A stretch of DNA of 47,148 nt, from assembly GCA_025965155.1 (NCBI GenBank), contig JAOPXN010000016.1:1-47148 (forward strand). The letters run 5' to 3'. Both the position numbers and the translations under genes were made by a program. How positions within the stretch are numbered: the first letter of the stretch is position 1; every line of letters starts with the position of its first letter. The notes under the pieces are model-generated. The model had not been told where the DNA came from, searched no databases, and worked only from the letters and a program-made list of their open reading frames with translations. This DNA comes from Propionibacteriaceae bacterium. Lineage in GTDB: Bacteria > Actinomycetota > Actinomycetes > Propionibacteriales > Propionibacteriaceae. Positions 1 through 7,086 of this stretch are shown piece after piece.

Positions 1-209
1 AGCAGATAGCAGCCGCGGCAGGTGCACATCAGCGCCCGGCTTTCGAGGTTCACCACGTGCTGGTGCGGTTCGCCGATCGGCTCTGCACACATCTCACAGC
101 GTTCGCCCACCATCGGCGCCGGCCGAGCCGCGGTGACACGCCGCAGTACCGACAGGGGCGTGCCGCCGCCCAAACCCGGTGGTGAGCTCGAGCTGTTTAT
201 CGGGGTCAC
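1..209 (-). CDS. DUF5947-family protein, N-terminal part (runs off window)
   Basis: The first 69 codons of a gene transcribed leftward; the rest lies outside the window. The start is taken as the GTG at 209, six bases past the stop of the preceding gene (215), which suggests coupled translation. The visible peptide has a Pro/Gly-rich lead and then a cysteine cluster, GERCEMCAEPIG, HQHVVNL, MCTCRGCYLL. This ERCExC...CxCxxC arrangement resembles the start of DUF5947 proteins that accompany group 2a hydrogenases, and the position directly after the NifU/Rieske-like gene fits. The cysteines could hold zinc or an Fe-S centre. The family call rests on motif recall and context from a short fragment. 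Confidence 0.6.
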   Translation of the reverse strand, partial: MTPINSSSSPPGLGGGTPLSVLRRVTAARPAPMVGERCEMCAEPIGEPHQHVVNLESRALMCTCRGCYL

Positions 210-214
210 CGGTC

Positions 215-1204
215 TCACACCGCTATCGCGGCTGGTACGGCGACCGACACGACGCCGGAGCTGACCAGCAGTGGCAGCGGATCGAGGTGCAGCCCCGGCT
301 CCTCAGAGCAGGCCCCCGCCCGTCGGAGCGTGTAGTGCGCCCGACAGGTCGGGCAGCGCAGCACGGCATCCCCGGCGACACCGCCGAGTCGGCGAGCCAG
401 AGTCGCACCGGCCATCGTGGTGTCGCAGCGCGGGCACCGGTCCAGGAACGCAAACAGCTCGGAGCCGACCCGGCACACCATGATCGGGATCCCCGCGAGC
501 AACGAGCCGCCCACGCCACCGTCGGCAAACTCCTCCACCTCACCAAGCGGCTGCCAGGACGACCGAGGGTCACCGGCATCCGGACCCGAGAAAGTGCCCG
601 AGCTCGACGAGTCGATCCGGGACCGCAGCGACCCGATCGAGATCAGTCCGCGGCCGCCGGCCGGCGACGCCGCATCGGCAGGCGTCTCCACCTCGATGGT
701 GGTGACCTCCGGCGCGGCCGCCTCGATGGCGCCCTCAACCGCCAGCTTCAGCGTTACCGATGACGACGGGCACCCGTCACAGCTACCGAGGAGTCGCAAC
801 CGGACGGCCCCGTCCGGACTCACCTCCAGCAGCTCCACATCTCCGCCGTGGCTTCCGAGGTACGGCCGTACCTGGTCCAACGCCTGCTCCACCCGCGTCG
901 TGGTGTCATAGGGATGAAGATCGTGTACCAGCAGCAGGCCGGCGACCAGGTCATCGGCCGCCAGGGCCGCGGCCACCTCGTCGTCCAGGTGGCCGGCGTC
1001 ATCCAGGATGCTCAGGATCCGTTCCAGCCCGGCACCGTAGAGGTCCGCGACCAGCCGTACCAGCTCCTCGGCGCGCTCCCGCGCCACCACTCCGCCGGAC
1101 GCACTCGCGTTCAGCAGGGCGTCGATCCGGTCGCCAGCTGCCCGAAGCTGGTCGGTCCCGCTGACGGATGCTTCGGTAGCCCCAGACGTTGCGGCATGGG
1201 GCAT
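215..1204 (-). CDS. NifU C-terminal domain plus Rieske-like protein of the Huc hydrogenase operon
   Basis: A 329-residue soluble protein, starting 3 bases after the hucL stop, so part of the same transcript. The middle (about residues 95-165) is a NifU C-terminal-type Fe-S scaffold domain with the signature SCDGCPSSSVTLKLAVEGAIE, including the CxxC that carries a cluster. The C-terminal third looks like a Rieske ferredoxin fold (VCRVGSELFAFLDRCPRC ... LRCPTCRAHYTL). The usual Rieske C-x-H / C-x2-H ligands are replaced by CPRC and CPTC, so a rubredoxin-like or zinc site is also possible. Similar proteins occur downstream of group 2a hydrogenase genes in actinobacteria. A role in cluster assembly or electron transfer for the hydrogenase is inferred from position and domains. 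Confidence 0.8.
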   Translation of the reverse strand: MPHAATSGATEASVSGTDQLRAAGDRIDALLNASASGGVVARERAEELVRLVADLYGAGLERILSILDDAGHLDDEVAAALAADDLVAGLLLVHDLHPYDTTTRVEQALDQVRPYLGSHGGDVELLEVSPDGAVRLRLLGSCDGCPSSSVTLKLAVEGAIEAAAPEVTTIEVETPADAASPAGGRGLISIGSLRSRIDSSSSGTFSGPDAGDPRSSWQPLGEVEEFADGGVGGSLLAGIPIMVCRVGSELFAFLDRCPRCDTTMAGATLARRLGGVAGDAVLRCPTCRAHYTLRRAGACSEEPGLHLDPLPLLVSSGVVSVAVPAAIAV

Positions 1205-1207
1205 CGG

Positions 1208-3007
1208 CTACTGCTCTCCCGTCAGTGACTGGGTCGGGGAGTGCATCAGCTCGAGCTTCTTGCCGTCGCCGAGATACAGGTGCACCCCACAGGGCAGGCA
1301 AGGGTCGAAACTACGGACGGTGCGCATGATGTCGATGCCTTTGAAGTGCTCGCGGTCGTTCTCCTCGAAGATCGGCTGCCCCTGGACCGCGTCCTCATAC
1401 GGGCCCGGCGTCCCGTAGGAGTCCCGGGGGCTGGCGTTCCACGGCGTCGGCGGGTACGGGTGATAGTTGGCGATCTTGCCCTCGCGGATCACCATGTGGT
1501 GGCTCAGCACGCCGCGGTCCGCCTCGGTGAAGCCGCAGCCGATGGCTTCCTCGGGGACGTCGAACTTCGTCCAGGTCTTGGTGCGGCCGGCCTGGATCTC
1601 GATCAGCGCCTTCTCGGCGAAGTGCAGCGCGGCTGCCGCGGCGTACGCCTGGAAGTAGGTACGGGCCCGGTTCCGCTCGATGGTGTTGCTCCACTGCGGA
1701 ATCTTCCACTCCAGCTCCACCGGGCCTTTGAGAGCGGTCTTCGGCAGGTTGAGCTTGACGCTGTGGCCGGTCGCCTTGATGTAGCCGATGTCGACCAGGT
1801 TCGCCAGGGAGGTGGCCCACAGTCGCGCCAGCGGGCCGCCGCCGGTGTCGAGCGCCAGGTAGTCCTTCCCGTCAAACCAGCGTGGTGACATCACCCAGCT
1901 GTACTTGTCGTCGAAGTCGCGCTTCTGCGGCTGTGGCGTGGTGTGCTGGTTCCAGGGGTGCCGCCGGTCCACCGGGTTGCCGAGCGGATCGGTAGTCACG
2001 AACATCTCCTGTGACTCCCAGTCCTGGTAGTAGGAGGAGCCCAGCAGGATCCGGATGCCGAGGTTGATCTCGACCAGATCGGTCGTGATCAGCTTGCCGT
2101 CGACGACGATGCCGGGTGTGACATACATCTTGCGGCCCCACTGGGTCATGTCCTTGTACTCGAAGTTGCAGTACTCGGGATCCTGGAACGATCCCCAGCA
2201 GCCGAGCAAGATGCGGCGGTTCCCTACCTGTTCGTAGCCGGGCAGCGCCTGGTAGATGAAGTCGAAGAGATCGTCATGCATCGGCACGACCTTCTTCATG
2301 AACTCGACGTAACGCATCAGCCGGGTCAGGTAGTCCGTCATCAGCTGGATGGTGGCAACGGTTCCGACACCCCCCGGGTACAGCGTGGACGGGTGGACGT
2401 GGCGGCCCTCCATCAGACAGAACATCTCCCGCGTCATCCGGCTGACCTGCAGGGCCTCGCGGTAGAACTCGCCGGTGAACGGGTTCAGCGAGCGCATGAT
2501 GTCGCCGATGGTGGCGTAGCCGTGATCTCCCGCGTGCGGGGCCTCGGTTCGGTTCGCCTGCTCGAGGACTCCGGGGTTGGTCTCCGCGACCATCTTCTCG
2601 CAGTAGTCGACCCCGACCAGGTTCTCCTGAAAGATGTTGTGGTCGAACATGTACTCGGCCGCCTCGCCGAGGTTGACGATCCACTCACCGAGGTGCGGTG
2701 GTTTGACCTGGTAGGCCATGTTCTGGGTGTAGCAGGAGCAGGTTGCGTGGTTGTCGCCGCAGATGCCGCAGATGCGGCTGGTGATGAAGTGAGCGTCGCG
2801 CGGATCCTTGCCCTTCATGAAGATCGAATAGCCGCGGAAGATTGAGGAGGTGCTGTGGCACTCGACGACTTCCTTCTTCGCGAAGTCGATCTTGGTGTAG
2901 ATCCCGAGGCTGCCGACGATGCGCGTAATGGGGTCCCACGCCATCTCCACCACGTTTCCGGAGGAGTCCTCTGACTTGCTGCTTGGTCTGGGAATCGTGG
3001 ACGTCAT
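1208..3007 (-). CDS. hucL: Group 2a [NiFe]-hydrogenase large subunit (HucL type)
   Basis: A 599-residue catalytic subunit that holds the NiFe(CN)2CO centre and oxidises H2, feeding electrons through the small subunit towards the quinone pool. The two active-site cysteine pairs are visible: RICGICG (C80, C83) near the N terminus and DPCLPCGVH (C570, C573) near the C terminus. The motif RICGICGDNHATCS followed by NMAYQVKPPHLGEW is characteristic of group 2a (HucL/HupL) enzymes rather than group 1h (HhyL). The ATG at 3007 is preferred over upstream in-frame codons because those would overlap hucS and add a non-homologous lead. After the last active-site motif there are 23 residues; whether they are removed by an endopeptidase cannot be told. 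The gene begins 26 bases after hucS ends. Confidence 0.93.
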   Translation of the reverse strand: MTSTIPRPSSKSEDSSGNVVEMAWDPITRIVGSLGIYTKIDFAKKEVVECHSTSSIFRGYSIFMKGKDPRDAHFITSRICGICGDNHATCSCYTQNMAYQVKPPHLGEWIVNLGEAAEYMFDHNIFQENLVGVDYCEKMVAETNPGVLEQANRTEAPHAGDHGYATIGDIMRSLNPFTGEFYREALQVSRMTREMFCLMEGRHVHPSTLYPGGVGTVATIQLMTDYLTRLMRYVEFMKKVVPMHDDLFDFIYQALPGYEQVGNRRILLGCWGSFQDPEYCNFEYKDMTQWGRKMYVTPGIVVDGKLITTDLVEINLGIRILLGSSYYQDWESQEMFVTTDPLGNPVDRRHPWNQHTTPQPQKRDFDDKYSWVMSPRWFDGKDYLALDTGGGPLARLWATSLANLVDIGYIKATGHSVKLNLPKTALKGPVELEWKIPQWSNTIERNRARTYFQAYAAAAALHFAEKALIEIQAGRTKTWTKFDVPEEAIGCGFTEADRGVLSHHMVIREGKIANYHPYPPTPWNASPRDSYGTPGPYEDAVQGQPIFEENDREHFKGIDIMRTVRSFDPCLPCGVHLYLGDGKKLELMHSPTQSLTGEQ

Positions 3008-3033
3008 GATGGTGCCTTCGGTGAGACGTGGGA

Positions 3034-4089
3034 CTACCAGGTGCGGGTTGCACCAGTGCTGAGCTTGGGACCGGGCTTGCGCCATTTCGGTTCTTGATCA
3101 AGGGTGTGCGTGGTGATGCTGCGCAGTCGCCGGAGGGTGGCTCCCCAGGCGGTCACCACGGTGGTGGACAGCTTGCTGCCCGGGGGCTCATCCATGAACG
3201 GCATGAACTTGTCGGGGAAGCCCGGCATCGTGCAGCCGATGCAGATACCACCGACGTTGGGACAGCCGCCCAGCCCGTTCATCCAGCCCCGCTTGGGCAC
3301 GTTGCACTTGACCACCGGACCCCAGCAACCGAGCTTGACAATGCACTTCGGTGAGCCGTACTCCGTGGCGAAGTCAGCCTGCTCGTAGTAGCCGGCCCGA
3401 TCGCAGCCCTCGTGGACGGTCTTCCCGAACAGCCAGGTAGGGCGCAGCGCGTCGTCCAGCGGGATCATCGGCGCCTGGTCGGTGGCCATGTACAGCAGGT
3501 AGGTCAGCGTCTCCGACAGGTTGTCGGGCTGAATGGGACAGCCGGGAACGCAGACGATCGGTATGCCGGCCTTCGACCTCCAGTTCCAGCCCAGGTAGTC
3601 GGGCACACCCATTGCTCCGGTCGGGTTCCCAGCCATCGCGTGGATGCCCCCGTACGTCGCGCAGGTGCCGGCGGCGACGATCGCGGTTGCCTTGGGTGCA
3701 AGCCGGTCCAGCCACTCACTGGTCGTCATCGGCTGCCCGGTCGCCGGGTTGTTGCCGAACCCGCACCAGTACCCCTCGTCGTGCAGCTGCTCGTTCGGGA
3801 TCGACCCTTCAACCACCAGCACGAACGGCTCCAGCTCGCCCCGATCGGCCTTGAAGAACCACTCAAGGAAGTCGTCGGCGCCGCCGTTGGGGCCGCACTC
3901 GAAGTCGATCAGCGGCCAGTGCACCGCGATCTGGGGCAGCCCCGGCAGGGCACCCAGGGCGATCTCCTCGATGCTCGGCTGGGTTGCCGCCGTCAGCGCG
4001 ACCGAGTCTCCGTCGCAGCTGAGTCCGGCGTTGATCCACAGCACATGGATCAGGGTCTGCTCAGCCTTGGTTGCGGCAGGTGTGGGCAT
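3034..4089 (-). CDS. hucS: Group 2a [NiFe]-hydrogenase small subunit (HucS type)
   Basis: A 351-residue electron-transfer subunit that wires the NiFe centre to the electron acceptor. The opening WINAGLSCDGDSV, then TAATQPSIEEIALG, LPQIAVHWPLIDFECGP, GTCATYGGIHAM, VPGCPIQPDN and a cysteine-rich end (GCWGPVVKCN, GGCPNVGGICIGCTMPGFPDKF) supply the Fe-S ligands and match the group 2a small subunit of Mycobacterium smegmatis Huc closely as I recall it. There is no Tat signal, consistent with a cytoplasm-facing enzyme. In M. smegmatis the scaffold gene hucM precedes hucS; here only 138 bases separate hucS from hypB and they contain no such gene. The gene leads the leftward operon. Confidence 0.93.
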   Translation of the reverse strand: MPTPAATKAEQTLIHVLWINAGLSCDGDSVALTAATQPSIEEIALGALPGLPQIAVHWPLIDFECGPNGGADDFLEWFFKADRGELEPFVLVVEGSIPNEQLHDEGYWCGFGNNPATGQPMTTSEWLDRLAPKATAIVAAGTCATYGGIHAMAGNPTGAMGVPDYLGWNWRSKAGIPIVCVPGCPIQPDNLSETLTYLLYMATDQAPMIPLDDALRPTWLFGKTVHEGCDRAGYYEQADFATEYGSPKCIVKLGCWGPVVKCNVPKRGWMNGLGGCPNVGGICIGCTMPGFPDKFMPFMDEPPGSKLSTTVVTAWGATLRRLRSITTHTLDQEPKWRKPGPKLSTGATRTW

Positions 4090-4168
4090 CTTTACCCCCT
4101 CGATCCCGGCTGAGTCAGCGGGACGTCGTTGCCGGGGCCGGCCATCGGCCTACTTGCGCAACATTCTT

Positions 4169-4197
4169 TGTGTAACACTGGCCCTCAGCCGTGTCAA
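4169..4197 (-). promoter_or_regulatory. Likely sigma-70-type promoter of the huc operon
   Basis: On the minus strand the gap between hypB and hucS holds TTGACA (4197-4192), a 17-base spacer and TACACA (4174-4169). The -35 is a perfect consensus and the -10 matches at the key first positions. It would give a leader of about 70-75 bases before the hucS start at 4089. This suggests the structural genes can be transcribed separately from hypAB. No obvious operator is seen. Confidence 0.5.
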
Positions 4198-4227
4198 TGA
4201 CTGAGGCGACCGCGGTACCGCACACTT

Positions 4228-5100
4228 TCAGCGGCGGCTCAACCACTCGTACCAGGCTGTCATATTGGTGCCGTCGCGCACCGACAGGGCGATGATCGAC
4301 ACCCCAGGGTTCAGGCTGCGGGACTGCTCGGCGAACCTCTCCAGATCAAAGTCCACGTAGGGCAACAGGTCGGTCTTGTTGATCACCACAAGGTCGGCGG
4401 CGCTGAACATCTGCGGGTACTTCAGCGGCTTGTCGTCCCCTTCGGTGACCGAGATGACCACCACCTTGGCGCGCTCGCCGATGTCGAACAGGGCCGGGCA
4501 GACGAGGTTGCCGACGTTCTCCACGAACAGCAGGGCGCCCGGCCTTGGGTCCAGCATCTCGATCGCCCGCTGCACCATCGGCGCGTCCAGGTGACAGCCG
4601 GCGCCGGTGTTCACCTGTACCGCCCGAGCGCCCGCTCTCCTGATCCGTTCCGCGTCGAAGACGGTCTCCTGGTCGCCCTCGATGACGCAGACCTCGGACC
4701 AGCCGGCGTGGTCGAACTGAGCGTGCTCGGTGATGGTCCGCTCGAGCAACGAGGTCTTGCCCGAGCCCGGTGAGCTCATCAGATTGACCGCGACGATGTT
4801 GTGCCCGGCCAGCCAGTTCCGGTTGTGTTCGGCGAGGTGGTCGTTCTTGGCGAGCAGGCTGACTCCCAGCTCGATCCGTTCCAGGTCGGCTGGGTGGTGC
4901 AGCCGGGCATGCTGATCTTGGTCGGATCCCGGTCCGCGGTCATGGTGATGGTTGTGCTGGTGCGGGTGGTGGTGATCATGGTGCTGTGCCGGCGCGGCAG
5001 TGGCCGCAGGTCCGGACTCGGCGGGGTCGAGGCCGGCGGGCCGGTCGATCGTTGTCACCCGCACGTTCTCCTCGTCGCCGCAGCCACAGGTCAGGCACAT
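4228..5100 (-). CDS. hypB: Hydrogenase nickel-incorporation GTPase HypB
   Basis: A 290-residue nickel-delivery GTPase that works with HypA during NiFe-centre assembly. The start at 5100 gives the N-terminal high-affinity nickel motif CLTCGCG. Residues about 40-69 form a histidine-rich stretch typical of nickel-storing HypB variants. GTPase motifs follow: the P-loop SSPGSGKTS (about 109-117), VIEGDQET, and NKTDLLPY as the guanine-specificity motif. An upstream in-frame ATG at 5220 is rejected because it lies inside hypA and precedes the conserved MCLTCGC start. It overlaps hypA by 10 bases, so the two are translationally coupled, as expected for partners. Confidence 0.95.
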   Translation of the reverse strand: MCLTCGCGDEENVRVTTIDRPAGLDPAESGPAATAAPAQHHDHHHPHQHNHHHDRGPGSDQDQHARLHHPADLERIELGVSLLAKNDHLAEHNRNWLAGHNIVAVNLMSSPGSGKTSLLERTITEHAQFDHAGWSEVCVIEGDQETVFDAERIRRAGARAVQVNTGAGCHLDAPMVQRAIEMLDPRPGALLFVENVGNLVCPALFDIGERAKVVVISVTEGDDKPLKYPQMFSAADLVVINKTDLLPYVDFDLERFAEQSRSLNPGVSIIALSVRDGTNMTAWYEWLSRR

Positions 5101-5435
5101 GACTTCGCCTCCACTTCCACGGCAGTCACCAGCAGCTCGCGGCCGGCGGTGATCCGTACGTCGGCGCTGCCGCAGGGGCAGAGCAGGATCAGGTCGTCGA
5201 CGCCGAAGTCCTGCCCGCACGTTCGACAGGCCGCCCGGCCGGGGACCGGGTCGATCTGGAGCGTGGCACCGTCCAGCGCGGTGCCCGCGGTGGCGATCTC
5301 AAAGCAGAACAGCATGGCGTCGGCGACCACCCCGGACAGCTGACCGACCTGGAGGTGCACGGTGGCCACCCGCCGGCCGGCCGTGCGTTCCACGACCATG
5401 TCGACGACGCCGGAGATGATCGCAAGCTCATGCAT
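5091..5435 (-). CDS. hypA: Hydrogenase maturation nickel metallochaperone HypA
   Basis: A 114-residue metallochaperone that passes Ni2+ to HypB and the hydrogenase large subunit. The start is fixed at 5435 because the mature protein must begin MHELAI: the first Met and His2 bind nickel. An alternative start three codons upstream would destroy this site. The zinc site is CRTCG followed by LLCPCGS; the second pair is C-x-C rather than the more common C-x2-C, a variant to check against other actinobacterial HypA. The protein ends inside the hypB start. It is transcribed away from crtYc, with about 160 bases between. Confidence 0.92.
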   Translation of the reverse strand: MHELAIISGVVDMVVERTAGRRVATVHLQVGQLSGVVADAMLFCFEIATAGTALDGATLQIDPVPGRAACRTCGQDFGVDDLILLCPCGSADVRITAGRELLVTAVEVEAKSCA

Positions 5436-5627
5436 CCATGCCACCTACGGCCCACAGTACGACCAGGCTCGGCGTTACGCATCAGAACCGGCGAACCGCC
5501 TTGAACCGGGTTCTCCGACGTGGCCTGGATGGCGCAGATAAGGTTGCCTGCAGATCCACTGACCTGACCGGGTTCGCCGACGACGAGGGGAGGGCACGTC
5601 ATCGACAGCTATCAGTACCTCGCGCTG

Positions 5628-5969
5628 ATGGGGCTGTGCCTGCTGATGACCCTGCCGTTGGAGTTCGTGCTGCGGGCCCGGGTGTACCGCCGGATCCGCA
5701 CGCTGCTGTTGGCTCTGGCCCCGGTCGTAGTCATCTTCTCCATCTGGGACATCGCGGGCATCGTGCGTGAGCACTGGAGCTACAGCCCGCGGTACACGAC
5801 CGGCATCCTGCTGATCTTCGACATGCCGCTGGAGGAGCTGGTCTTCTTCATCGTCATCCCCATCTGTGGTCTGCTGACCTACGAAGCGGTGGGCACAGTG
5901 TGGGGGTGGCTGCGCGGCGGCTCGACGCAGCCGAGCGATTCGCGGAGCGAGGAGGGCGTGGATGCCTGA
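5628..5969 (+). CDS. crtYc: Lycopene beta-cyclase subunit CrtYc
   Basis: A small membrane protein, one half of the heterodimeric lycopene cyclase of actinobacteria, which closes ionone rings on lycopene together with CrtYd. Three hydrophobic segments and the conserved WSYSPRYTTGI and MPLEELVFF motifs are visible. The listed ATG gives 113 residues but trims the usual start: homologues begin with a short ...YQYL lead, and codons for VIDSYQYLAL lie in frame from 5598. These follow a GGGGAGGG ribosome-binding sequence but open with GTC rather than GTG, so the true start is uncertain. It overlaps crtYd by 8 bases. Confidence 0.88.
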   Translation: MGLCLLMTLPLEFVLRARVYRRIRTLLLALAPVVVIFSIWDIAGIVREHWSYSPRYTTGILLIFDMPLEELVFFIVIPICGLLTYEAVGTVWGWLRGGSTQPSDSRSEEGVDA

Positions 5970-6300
5970 GTACACGGTGCTGACCGTGGTTGCGGTGGTC
6001 GCCGTTGTCGCCGTGGAGCTGCTCTGGCTGCGCACCGGCATCTTTGCCACCGCTCAGTACTGGCTCTCCATGTTGATCGTGTTCGCCTTCCAGGTCCTGG
6101 TTGACGGTTGGCTGACGAAGCTGTCCGACCCCATCGTGATCTACAACCCGGACCAGATGCTCGGCATCCGTGTCCCCTGGGATATCCCGATTGAGGACTA
6201 TGGCTTCGGCTTCGCGATGGTGACCCTCACCCTGCTGGTCTGGCGCAAGTTGCTGGACCGAGGCGCCGCCCGTAGGACCGCACACCACGAGGAGCTGTGA
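5962..6300 (+). CDS. crtYd: Lycopene beta-cyclase subunit CrtYd
   Basis: A 112-residue membrane protein, second half of the heterodimeric lycopene cyclase. Hydrophobic helices at about residues 5-25, 32-50 and 85-104 and the motif DPIVIYNPDQMLGIRVPWDIPIEDYGF are characteristic; the PxED acidic pair is probably catalytic. It starts inside the end of crtYc and its stop overlaps the crtT start (TGATG), a tightly coupled operon. Product: cyclised carotene, the substrate of CrtU further along. Confidence 0.92.
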   Translation: MPEYTVLTVVAVVAVVAVELLWLRTGIFATAQYWLSMLIVFAFQVLVDGWLTKLSDPIVIYNPDQMLGIRVPWDIPIEDYGFGFAMVTLTLLVWRKLLDRGAARRTAHHEEL

Positions 6301-7067
6301 TGACCACCGATACGACCCTTCGAACCGAGGACGTCCCGCAGGCCTTCGACCGGGCCGCGGGTCGCTACGACCTGATGGTCGCGCTGAACCCGGGATACCA
6401 CCGGCACCTGCGTTCTGCGGCGGCCGCGCTGGTGGAGCGGCTCGCCCCGGGTCGCTCGACCACCCGGGTGTTGGACCTCGGTTGTGGCTCGGGTGCCTCC
6501 AGCCTCGCTTTGCTGGAGCAGCTGGCCACGGAGCCGGGCCTGAAGGTGGTCGGTGTGGACGCGTCCGAGGGCATGCTCGAGCAGGCCCGCCGCAAGCCGT
6601 GGCCGGGCACGATCTCGTTCCACCACGGGCTCGCGGAGGATCTGGCGGGCTGCCGGGACGACTGGGAGCTTGGCGGTCCGGTCGACGGCGTCTTCGCCGC
6701 CTACCTGTTCCGCAACGTCACTGAACGCGACAAGGTGCTGGCCTCGGTACATGACCTGCTGAACGACGGCGGGGTGTTGGTGGCTCAGGAGTACTCAGTC
6801 GCGGGTTCGCCGCGGGCGCAGGTGGTCTGGTCGCTGGTCTGCTGGAGTGTCGTCATCCCGCTGAGCTTCTTCACCCGAGGGGAGACCCGGCTGTACCGGT
6901 ACCTGTGGCGCAGCGTCCGGGCGTTTGACTCGGTGCAGACCTTCACCGACCGGCTGCAGGCGGCGGGGTTCATCGACGTCGAGGTGCGGACGGTGCCCGG
7001 ATGGCAGCGCGGCATCTTGCATACGTTCCGTGCCCGTAAACCCGGCGAAACGACGATGCTGCCGTGA
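6300..7067 (+). CDS. crtT: SAM-dependent methyltransferase of the carotenoid cluster (CrtT-like)
   Basis: A 255-residue class I methyltransferase of the UbiE/MenG type. The SAM-binding motif I is VLDLGCGSGASS (about residues 59-70), followed by GVDASEGMLEQAR and the post-motif AYLFRNVTERD. The start is the ATG at 6300 overlapping the crtYd stop; a GTG at 6297 is an alternative. A methyltransferase between the cyclase and crtU genes matches the crtY-crtT-crtU order of Streptomyces. In that cluster, as I recall, crtT is not needed for isorenieratene formation, so the substrate is open; demethylmenaquinone-type quinones or a carotenoid end group are both possible. Confidence 0.8.
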   Translation: MTTDTTLRTEDVPQAFDRAAGRYDLMVALNPGYHRHLRSAAAALVERLAPGRSTTRVLDLGCGSGASSLALLEQLATEPGLKVVGVDASEGMLEQARRKPWPGTISFHHGLAEDLAGCRDDWELGGPVDGVFAAYLFRNVTERDKVLASVHDLLNDGGVLVAQEYSVAGSPRAQVVWSLVCWSVVIPLSFFTRGETRLYRYLWRSVRAFDSVQTFTDRLQAAGFIDVEVRTVPGWQRGILHTFRARKPGETTMLP

Positions 7068-7086
7068 CGGGACCGACGGGACCGCG

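Noticed and set aside
1208-4089. Alternative call of the hydrogenase as group 1h (Hhy)
   Set aside because: The small-subunit start SCDGDSV, TAATQPSIEE and the large-subunit GICGDNHATCS pattern are group 2a features; group 1h subunits read differently at these places.
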